Below, piece after piece: positions 11,639-20,160 of a DNA stretch of 64,000 bases; within the stretch, counting starts at the first letter, position 1; the number at the start of each line of letters is the position of its first letter. The notes under the pieces were generated by a model. That model was given only the letters and a program-made list of their open reading frames with translations. It ran no database searches and was not told the DNA's origin. Source of the stretch: Liolophura sinensis. Lineage: Eukaryota; Mollusca; Polyplacophora; Chitonida; Chitonidae. The position numbers and the translations under genes are program-made. Location: NCBI RefSeq assembly GCF_032854445.1, contig NC_088296.1, positions 4,301,246-4,365,245 of the forward strand, written 5' to 3'.

Positions 11639-14600
11639 TTAAACTCCACAGCTAAACTTCGCCAGCTTCTTTCCATCCACATAGAAGTCATAGTTACAGC
11701 CGCCGCAGTAGTTTGCCCTATTAGCACAACGGATGATAGGATAAATTACAAATAAGCCAATGAATTCAAGTTGAAGAAGTTATAAGTTGTTAAATCCAGC
11801 TTAGAGAAGGCTGGCTAAGGCACTAAGACAAACAAACCATTACACAAACACGTGGATAGACATCCTATCAAATATCAGAGCATATCAGAGCTGACAGAGT
11901 GAGGAAAATAAAGGTCTATAAAGAAACAGCTCGACTGAGCTACGAACCCACACACGAGAATGGACAGACAGGCAGGCACACAGGCAGACGGACCCAGAAA
12001 CAAGCAGAAACAAGTCCCTTAAGTATACGCATAATCACATACAGACGCAAACTGGCGAACACAAAGTGCGTTAAGTACACACATAATCATACACAGATAC
12101 ACACACAGTCAAACAAAGTCTATTAAGTACACACATAATCATACACAGATACACACACAGACATTCAGCGAACACAAAGTCCATTAAGTACACACATAAT
12201 CATGCACAGATACACACACAGACATCCGGCGAACACAAAGTCCATTAAGTACACACATAATCATACACAGATATACACACAGACATCCAGCGAACACAAA
12301 GTACATTAAGTACACACATAATCATACAGAGATACACACACACAGACAAACCGGCGAACACAAAGTCCTTTAAATACACACATAATCAAACACATGTAAA
12401 TATACATCAAACCGGCGAGTACAAAGTCCGTTAAGTATACAAGTAATCACACACAGATACACACACAGACAAACCGGAGAATACAAAGCCCATTAAGTAT
12501 ACACAGACACGGGCAGGTGAACATGGTCACAGTGAAGAACAGACTTATACAGACAAGTAGACAAATAGACAGACCGACAGGCAGATGAACAGATCGTCAC
12601 ACTGACAAAAGGATACACACACAGATAAATACATAAACAGAGGGAAATATACACATACAGCCAATCAGCCAGACAAACAGACAGACAGACAGACAGACAC
12701 ACCGATGGAAAGATAAAGAGACAAAACCACACGGAAAGAAAGACAGACATAAAGACAGACAATCAGTCAACAAATAGACAGACAAACATATATACAAAGA
12801 CAAAATGCTTAGACCAATAGACAGAGACAACAAAAACAAACGCGGTCATAAAGATAGACAGACAGACAACACATAGAAAATAGACAAACGATTATATAGC
12901 GTACATTTATATACACAGACTATGACATAGACAAATACACTGACAAGCAGATTAAGAGGCAAAAAACACGCGGACAGAAAAACACACCGACGGACAGACA
13001 GAAAGACAGACAGACAGACAGACAAACACAGAGACAAACAGACACCACATAGGCAGACAGACGGACAGAGACAGACAGACGGGTACTTTACAGGGAGATA
13101 AACAGACGGACGTACAGATAGACGATAGACGGACATACACAGACAGACACATAGACAGACAAACGGACAACGCACATTAAGACAAACAGGCAAACGTGTA
13201 CCTGCACTGGGCGTCAGGGTGACCCGGACATTTGGCCATCATACACGGATCAATGAAACAGTAGACGAATGAGGTGCCAGGCGGACAGCTCGGGGCCGCT
13301 TAAAAAACAAAAGTTCAAATAAGTAACTTCACAGTATAAACTGTTAGTTATACTGTGCTACAGTACAGTAATTTTACAGTTTAATTGTTAGGATATACTG
13401 CCCTACAATAAACAACGCCGTTGCATTAATTTTGGGGTATACTATCCTCACAATAAGAAATGCTACGGCAATAAGTAATGGTTATAGTATCCCCACAATC
13501 AGTGAGTGAGTGAGTGCTTGGGGTCGTACTTCGTAGTTAACAATTCTTCAGTCATATGGCGACCAAGGAATCCTTAGAGTGCATGTAATGTGCCTTGTTG
13601 GAGGGCAGATTTCTACCTCTCTTTTATTTAGTGCTACTTCACTGTGACGCCTTATCGAAGGCAAGAAAGGCGCCCCGCCCGAACCTTTATACTGATTATG
13701 GTCAACCAGTCGTTGCACTATCTCCTTCATGCTGAACCCCAAGCGAGTTACAACTTCCTCTTTTAAGGTCTTAGGTGTGACTCGACCCGGGATTGACCCT
13801 GAATCTACCGGGCCCGAAGAGGACGCGCTACCAAGTGTGCGATCGGGGCCGGTCCTCACATTAAGAAATTCTACATCAATAGTTATTGGTTATACTAACC
13901 CCACAATAAGAAATACCACGGCAATAGTTATTGGTTATACTAACCCCACAATAAGAAACACCACGGCAATAGTTATTGGTTATACTAACCCCACAATAAG
14001 AAATGCTACATCAATAGTTATTGGTTATACTAACCCCACAATAAGAAATACCACGGCAATAGTTATTGGTTATACTAACCCCACAATAAGAAATGCTACG
14101 GCAATAGTTATTGGTTATACTAACCCCACAATAAGAAATACCACGTCAATAATTATTAGTTATACTAACCCCACAATAAGAAATGCTACGGCAATAACTT
14201 TTGGTTATACTAACCCCACAATAAGAAATGCTACATCAATAGTTACTGGTTATACTAAACCCACAATAAGAAATACTACGGCAATAGTTATTGGTTATAC
14301 TAACCCCACAATAAGAAATACCACGGCAATAGTTATTGGTTATACTAACCCCACAATAAGAAATGCTACGGCAATAATTATTAGTTATACTAACCCCACA
14401 ATAAGAAATGCTACGGCAATAACTTTTGGTTATACTAACCCCACAATAAGAAATGCTACATCAATAGTTACTGGTTATACTAACCCCACAATAAGAAATG
14501 CTACGGCAATAACTTTTGGTTATACTAACCCCACAATAAGAAATGCTACGGCAACAAATCCTGGGTTACACTGTCCCACATTAAGTAACCCAACCCTACA

Positions 14601-15405
14601 AATTTTTGTGTTACCACATTAAGTAATGATACTGCGCTTCATCTGTTGCACTGGACCCACATTAAGTAATGGTACTGCACTTCATGTGTTGCACTGGCCT
14701 CACAACTGTACTCACAATATCTAACGCTACACTTTCATTTGTTTTGTTATTTTGCCCGCATTAATGCGCACTACTGCGTTGTATGCAGCACTATACATTG
14801 CCCCCACAATAATGAGCACTGCTGTGTTGTAAGCAGCACTATAAATTGCCACACGATAATGAGCACTACTGTGTTGTATGCAGCACTATACATTACCCCA
14901 CAATAATGAGAACTACTGTGTTGTATGCAGCACTATACATTGACTCACAATAATGAGCACTACTGTGTTGTATGCAGCACTATACATTGCCCCACAATAA
15001 TGAGCACTACTGTGTTCGTTCATTTATTCACATTCAGATACCCATGACACAGCCAAGCAAAGACAGAGCTAAGATGAGAAACACCTTCATGTCTGGTGAT
15101 GGTCAGCAAGCGTTCTGACTGCTGTATTCATTGTAGATATACTCACGCATAACACAGCCAAACACAGACAGAGCTAAGATGAGAAACACCTTCATGTCTG
15201 GTGATGGTCAGCGAGCGTTATGACTGCTGTATTCATTGTAGTTATACTCACCCATGACAAAGCCAAACACAGACAGAGCTAAGATGAGAAACACCTTCAT
15301 GTATGGTGATGGTCAGCGAGCGCCATGACTGCTGTATTCATTGTAGTTATACTCACCCATGACACAGCCAAACACAGACAGAGCTAAGATGAGAAACACC
15401 TTCAT
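11639..15405 (-). CDS. Small secreted cysteine-rich protein, gene C (74 residues)
   Basis: Three coding exons join in phase: 15357-15405, 13202-13298, 11639-11717. The product starts with the signal peptide MKVFLILALSVFGCVM. The mature part has eight cysteines (residues 21, 30, 35, 40, 48, 53, 56, 72) with the landmarks SCPPGTSFVYC, FIDPC, KCPGHPDAQC and ANYCGGCNYDFYVDG, ending SCGV. The CP-G-x-x-F-V-x-C-x-x-DPC ... YCGGCN pattern recurs, from memory, in short secreted lophotrochozoan proteins, but I know no firm family name or function. Donors and acceptors are canonical, and a poly(A) signal follows at 11561. Both introns are almost wholly tandem repeats. The first exon has three extra tandem copies downstream of it (15042-15300), so other first exons are conceivable. 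Confidence 0.85.
12060..12495. repeat. 61-bp tandem repeat, about seven copies
   Basis: The unit contains CACAAAGTCCATTAAGTACA, CACATAATCATACACAGATA and CACACACAGACATCCGGCGA. It lies within gene C intron 2 and is followed directly by the ACAG-rich stretch. Confidence 0.9.
12500..13190. repeat. Degenerate ACAG/ACAA microsatellite with strong strand asymmetry
   Basis: About 700 bases of GACAGACA-type repeats, nearly free of T on the plus strand. On the minus strand it yields cysteine- and serine-rich open frames with no coding merit. It ends ten bases before the second coding exon of gene C. Confidence 0.9.
13325..14745. repeat. 45-bp tandem repeat array in gene C intron 1
   Basis: The core unit is CCCACAATAAGAAATGCTAC, then GGCAATAGTTATTGGTTATA, then CTAAC. 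About 16 clean copies lie at 13858-14560, with older diverged copies on both sides (13325-13500 and 14560-14745) and a SINE in between. The 15-residue repeated open frame (IGYTNPTIRN) is a by-product. Confidence 0.93.
13503..13855 (-). mobile_element. SINE family 1 inserted in the 45-bp satellite
   Basis: GTGAGTGAGTGAGTGCTTGGGG is the reversed tail. The other end reads TCGGGGCCGG after a tRNA-like CTACCAAGTGTGCGAT. The flanks CCCCACAAT (left) and CCTCACATT (right) both match the satellite unit and may be an imperfect target-site duplication. The element therefore jumped into an existing array. Confidence 0.8.
14746..15015. repeat. 47-bp tandem repeat related to the 45-bp array
   Basis: About five units of CCCACAATAATGAGCACTAC, TGTGTTGTATGCAGCACTAT, ACATTGC. 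They share the CCCACAATAA start with the neighbouring 45-bp units, so the two arrays probably grew from one ancestor. Confidence 0.88.
15042..15300 (-). repeat. Three extra tandem copies of the gene C signal-peptide exon
   Basis: ATG codons lie at 15088-15090, 15193-15195 and 15298-15300, each 105 bp from the next, with the used exon at 15403-15405. Each copy encodes a 16-residue signal peptide (MKVFLILALSLLGCVM, MKVFLILALSVFGCVM, MKVFLILALSVFGFVM) followed by a donor: GTATCT in the copy nearest the body of the gene, GTGAGT in the others. The 105-bp unit also includes the short leader before the ATG. The gap between copies is too short for an ordinary intron, and only the outermost copy lies next to a TATA-like site. 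These look like spare first exons or remnants of exon duplication. Confidence 0.85.
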
Positions 15406-15446
15406 ATCTGGTCCGTGAGAATAATGGAACTGGCCTTTTTAGGTTC

Positions 15447-15463
15447 GTATACATGTATATACA
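15447..15463 (-). promoter_or_regulatory. TATA-like element upstream of gene C
   Basis: The minus strand reads GTATATACATGTATACG about 50 bases upstream of the outermost gene C ATG. A start site some 25-30 bases downstream would give a leader of about 20 bases. Confidence 0.35.
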
Positions 15464-15914
15464 CGACAGTGTACCCTGCGAGCTACCGTAAAGATTCTAG
15501 TTAATGGTTAGATAATGACTAGATTCCTCTGGTTACCCTGCTCTTGGTAGGGTGAGTGTAAGAAGCGCGTTGACAATACTTGTGTGGCAGCGTGGGTGAT
15601 TTTACATGTGTTTTGGACATCGTTTTTTTTATATTTTTAAATATACCATTAATGGTGAACTCGCTCTGTGGCGGACACTTTGCGCGGTAGATATGGGGAA
15701 GATCGTTAGCTCCTTACCAAAGACCGCTGGTTTTCTACGAGCACTAAAGAATGTTCTAAGCCAAAAACTGATCACCGTATTTTAGGCAAACCACGTTTAA
15801 CAATAATCAAACAAATAGTACATAAATATGGATAGCTGATAATCAATGGACCTAAACAATCCCAAATCATAGATGAGATTTTATGGTATGTATTTCAGTC
15901 TGAGAAGACAAAAT

Positions 15915-16015
15915 CTCCGACCATAATGCTGGTGGCGTCGTATAAGCGAAATATTCTTTAGAACGGCGTAAAACACCAATCAAATAAAAAAAAAAAATAA
16001 ATAAAAAAAAAATAT
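15915..16015 (+). mobile_element. 3' half of SINE family 2
   Basis: CCATAATGCTGGTGGCGTCG, TATAAGCGAAATATTC, ACGGCGTAAAACACCAATCA and an A-rich tail. The tRNA-like head is missing, so it is a 5'-truncated copy. Confidence 0.7.
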
Positions 16016-16148
16016 ATATAATTTTATTAAATTTGTACAATTCTGCACAAACTTATTGGATAATAACTGCTTTTTGTTTCATTGAATAAATTAATAACAA
16101 GCTGAAATGTTGTAATACATTAACAGCTGACAATATCACTATTCTATT

Positions 16149-16250
16149 GTACTGTTGCTGTGATTGGCACTATTACTGTGATTGGCACTATTAATGTGAT
16201 TGGCACTATTACTGTGATTGGCACTTTTGCTGTGATTGACACTATTAGGT
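16149..16250. repeat. 18-bp tandem repeat, about five copies
   Basis: The unit is TGTGATTGGCACTATTAC. It is flanked by AT-rich unique DNA with no coding features. Confidence 0.85.
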
Positions 16251-16315
16251 GATTCGTGTGCTTTGCATTATGCCTTTGCATGATTAAAACATCAAAAATC
16301 GCTCTATGGGTGTCT

Positions 16316-16375
16316 GACCCAGGAGAGGAGGCGGGGGTGGGGGTAGGAGGGGGTGGTTGTGGGTTGTTGGGGGAT
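16316..16375 (+). other. G-run-rich tract (possible G-quadruplex)
   Basis: GGCGGGGGTGGGGGTAGGAG is followed by GGGGTGG and GGGGGAT, giving at least four runs of three or more G within about 50 bases. This is a sequence-level prediction only. Confidence 0.5.
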
Positions 16376-17130
16376 AGTCGTGAAACGTGAAGTCAAAATT
16401 ACAACAAATTCTGGTTGAAGACATAAGTGTAAAGGTTATAGTTCTCCAATATTTTTTTTCTCAGTCCCTTAAATGATCTCACGTCACATTCAATTCCCTT
16501 AAAATCAAAGATAAATGCGAACATTTACGGTAGATATGAGTCAGGTGGTCTAGTTTTATAGGTCGTGCCATTTCAAGGTGTGTATCAATGGCCTTTCTGA
16601 TAGTAAATAGCAAAGATAAGAGAACATTTCAGGATTCTCACGTAGAGGCGTTTCTGCTTTTCTTTGCTAATGTATGTCAGGCTCATGACTGAAAAATATG
16701 AAATGGTGCCAGTTCTCTTTCGATGCTGGTAGCTCTTGTTTTCCGCCAACACTGGGTAGTCTTCGCTAAAACACGTCATACATGTCCAACCCTTCTGAGC
16801 TGTCGGAGCTTCGCCATTTAGTTTATTGTTTAAACAGCTGCAAGAGTGTTAACAGGCATAACGAGTCTTTCCACGAAATTGTTTCATTTTCTGCATGTGG
16901 TCGTCCTAGAACTCTGGAGTTATTTTTGTTTTTCAAGTTTCTAAACGATTTTACCCTCCGGAAGGTGTTGATTTAGAGTATGAGACGTAAGAATTTCGCA
17001 CTCGCTAACAAACAGACCTATGTTCTCTCACCTTTATACAGCTGAAAGTTACGAGAGGAATACAGCTGAGCTCAACAGATTTGGCCACTGTGAGAGCCAT
17101 AGTCGTCTAAAACCTGAAGCATAACTGGCC
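16376..17130. other. No gene recognised
   Basis: Mixed unique sequence. Short open frames on both strands near 16585-16976 lack splice or domain support. Confidence 0.45.
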
Positions 17131-17132
17131 TG

Positions 17133-17345
17133 AGTGAGTGAGTGAGTGGATGCTTGGGGTTTAACGTCGTACTTAAGAATTATTCATTCATATGTTGACG
17201 AAGGAATCCTTAGAGCGCATGTAATGTGCCTTCTTCTTGCAGGACGTATCTGTATAATAGCTCGGGCGGGCCGCTTACTTGCCTTCGGTAAGGCGTGTCA
17301 GTGAAGCAGCACTAGATAAAAGAGCGGTGGAAATGCACTGGAAAT
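17133..17345. mobile_element. Rearranged SINE family 1 with an inverted half
   Basis: The left part (GAGTGAGTGAGTGGATGCTT, then GGTTTAACGTCGTACTTAAG) is the SINE tail in minus orientation. The right part (TTGCCTTCGGTAAGGCGTGT, then AGCAGCACTAGATAAAAGAG) is the SINE body in plus orientation. The two halves meet near 17265. A TA microsatellite follows at 17353-17374. Confidence 0.65.
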
Positions 17346-17379
17346 GCGCTGTATATATATATATATATATATATTGTGA

Positions 17380-17765
17380 GATTGACAGAGGGAAAGAATA
17401 GTAAATAAACGTTACATTTTAAGATAAACACGCGAAATGTAACAGTGTAACACAGTCCCTATTCCCCCATGTTGTTTGGAAATGCCTAGACGAGGATCAA
17501 ATTCAACGTCAGAAAACTCAGAAATCATAAGTCTGGCCTGAGATGCCAGTGTCATAAATCGGAACTTCAACGTCGTTCACTAGGGAATCAAACTGACACT
17601 GTATATTTGCTTTTGTGAAGCTAGAATCCCGCTAAAATGACATTGTTTTGATTCACATGTTCTACATTCTAAACAGCCTTGGGTTGGCCATTTATGACGT
17701 CACCCGCTGAGCCGTAGCAGGCAGCAGGATGGAGATCTGCTAGCGCAATAAATCCCGGTAATACA
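17380..17765. other. No gene recognised
   Basis: Unique intergenic sequence with no splice-supported exon or repeat. Confidence 0.45.
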
Positions 17766-17767
17766 CT

Positions 17768-17945
17768 GTTTATTTATTTATTGATCTATCTGATAGGTGT
17801 TTTACGCCGTACTTAAGAATATTTCACTTATACGACGGCGGCCAATCCCTCCCACGCGCACACCGAGAGAACGCCAGCATGAGATGGGCTTGAACTCGCA
17901 TCGGCCGCATGGGTGAGAGGCCCCTGGGTCATTGAGCTGCAGAAG
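17768..17945 (-). mobile_element. SINE family 2
   Basis: TTTATTTATTGATC, GGTGTTTTACGCCGTACTTA, AGAATATTTCACTTATACGA and CGGCGGCC, then GATGGGCTTGAACTCGCAT and CCTGGGTCATTGAGCTG (tRNA head in reverse). The central CCGGGCAGAGCCCGG part is deleted. Confidence 0.8.
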
Positions 17946-18645
17946 TGTGCAAAGGTCCCTTAGACAGATTATAATTAGGATCAGTAGCTAAGTCATAATC
18001 CTTTAACTTCTATGGACTCTCAACAGTCTTAAAGAAAAAACACAATAAACATAACTGCAATTTTAACACCAGGTATGATACATAAGGTTTTTATTGAACA
18101 CAAGGTTCTGAGTCAATAGCACTAGTCAAAATGTCGTTTACAGAGATTAATAGTGGGCTGGCCACAATGAACAACAATAAAAAAGCACACAACGAAACTA
18201 AGTAAAAAAAGTGATCTATTATCTAGTCTTTGTAGTTTATATATACAGTAAATATAGAAAAGTTGGAATTTCACGAGGCGCCCGAGTTGCAAATATTTCA
18301 ACTCTTCAGCGGCACGGGCGTATTCAGCTGACCGGATTTTTTCGCTTGCAGGGAGGAACTTAATCTCCCGCGAAATGCACTGCCGATATTGAGTTCAACT
18401 GAGTTCAGCATATTTGTTGTTTGATTTGTCAACTCGATCGTCCCGATTGCTGAGATGATGTCGCGCCTTTCCAAAACAAAGAGAGAGAGAGAGAGAGAGA
18501 GATGAGCGATGGGCATTTTGCGAAAAAAATTTAAATTGGACCTACTACTGGGAACATTTTGGGGAAAAGGAAAACTATACAGTTCACTAAGCACCACCAA
18601 TTTATGAACATGATACAAGCCTTGGACAGAGAACGTCGAAATCTC
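17946..18645. other. No gene recognised; GA microsatellite at 18479-18503
   Basis: A minus-strand open frame at 18298-18618 is broken up by the GA repeat and shows no recognisable domain. I left it uncalled. Confidence 0.45.
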
Positions 18646-18647
18646 AT

Positions 18648-18740
18648 CTGATATTCAAGAATATTTCACTTATACGACATCAGCCAGCATTATTTTGGGA
18701 GGTAACCGAACAGAGCCTGGGGGAAAAACGACTGTGAGTC
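18648..18740 (-). mobile_element. Fragment of SINE family 2
   Basis: ATTCAAGAATATTTCACTTA, TACGACATCAGCCAGCATTA, TTTTGGGAGGTAACCG and a GAGCCTGGGGG stretch. Confidence 0.65.
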
Positions 18741-19399
18741 ACAGCATATAGTGAAATTTTGACCATTGCAAAGGACGAAATAAACATGTGTTAATACAAT
18801 ATGCAATAAACCTTCTACGCAAGGTTTGCAATGTTCTTCTACGATGTCCAACAATTACTTGCAAATGTGTATTTCTGATTCGAGTGGCGCAGCCACGAGA
18901 GGTTGGTTATGCAATGCGAAACGATGGCATATATGTCCTAGCTGATTTTGCTCTTCATGTGTGCAGAGTTGTATTTTGGTTTGGTACATAGTCTAAAATG
19001 AAACATGTTGAGGTAGCCGTGCATGAAGGTCTGGGATAATAAAAAAGCCTATAATTTTTCCGAAAAAGAAGATAACTGGAAAATGCGAGTTTGCCGGTGG
19101 TATTTTCATAGTGATAAATTCTCAGATGCAATGTAGAACTATTAGTGACGAGCAGGCGTGATAACGTTAGACCCTTTGTGACGTCACTTTCCGCCGATAT
19201 TTCCATGACCACCGGCGGGTATTTCATTTCCATACATTAATGATGTCGAATGTCGCATCCGCAAGTTACATAAACTGTTGGGCGCTGATTATTCATAGAA
19301 ATTCATAAAGTCATGATGGCTTTTATGTGGTGCTGTTATTAAACTCTAATACATTTTTACTATGTTTTTTGCCTAAATTTTAAGATGATATACATGTAT
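18741..19399. other. No gene recognised
   Basis: Unique sequence with only short open frames and no repeat family I could name. Confidence 0.4.
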
Positions 19400-19715
19400 A
19401 TACTTATTTATTTATTCATTTGATTGGTGTTTTACGCCGTGCTCAAGAATATTTCACCTATACGACGGCGGCCAGCATTATGGTGGGAGGAAACCGGGCA
19501 GAGCCCGGGTGAAACCCACGACCGTCCGCAGGTTGCACATGTATATACGTTTGCTTTATGATGAAATGTTTAAAAGATCCTATTTTAGTCAAATTACCTA
19601 TGAACTGCATTTTCAAGATTTTTCTCCCACCATATTGCTGGCCGTCGTCGTAGAAGTGAAATATTCTTACGGAGTTAAACGCCAATCAGATAAATAAATA
19701 AATAAATAAATAAAT
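19400..19715. mobile_element. Two SINE family 2 ends in inverted orientation
   Basis: The left arm (TTTATTTATTTATTCATTTG to GGAGGAAACCGGGCAGAGCC) is the minus-strand end. The right arm (TCTCCCACCATATTGCTGGC, then GAAATATTCTTACGGAGTTA, then a long AAATAAAT tail) is the plus-strand end. The pair could fold into a hairpin with arms of about 85 bases. Confidence 0.75.
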
Positions 19716-19919
19716 AAAGCTTTCTTGGAATGCCAAAATAACTGTGGTTACACCGATCAATATACATGTGTAGAGCCTAAGTTGTTCTTAAACTGGAACT
19801 CGTACTTGATGATATAAACGATCCTTTAATGAAAGTTTGTTTCAGGACTCGAATATTCGACGTCCGTATTTTAGCTGCGATTGAGCAGGTCTATAAGTTG
19901 GTCTGTCCATCTTGTCTGT

Positions 19920-20160
19920 CTTGTCATTCATTTTACCTGGAGCCTTAGTGTAAGACCACACGAAATGTTACGGTATCTGTCTATCTTGTCTGTCAGCTGG
20001 TGGATCGCTCGATATAGGTTTTTAGAACACATCTTCTAACATGAATCGTTCATTTAACCTGGGGCCTTACTGTAAATGTTACAGTGTCAGTCTATCTTGT
20101 CTGTCAGATGGCTGATCGCTCGACTTAACCTGGGGCCTTGGTGTAAGACCACACGAAATG
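19920..20160. repeat. Irregular tandem repeat in the GPCR 3' flank
   Basis: Three copies of a segment containing ACCTGGGGCCTTAGTGTAAG, then CACGAAATGTTACGGT and TCTATCTTGTCTGTCAG, spaced about 111 and 82 bp. The copy nearest the gene includes the GPCR stop codon, so the repeat has grown out of the end of the coding region or its 3' untranslated region. Confidence 0.7.

Noticed and set aside
12493..13193. Cys/Ser-rich minus-strand frames resembling a cysteine-rich protein
   Set aside because: Direct translation of ACAG microsatellite; composition only.
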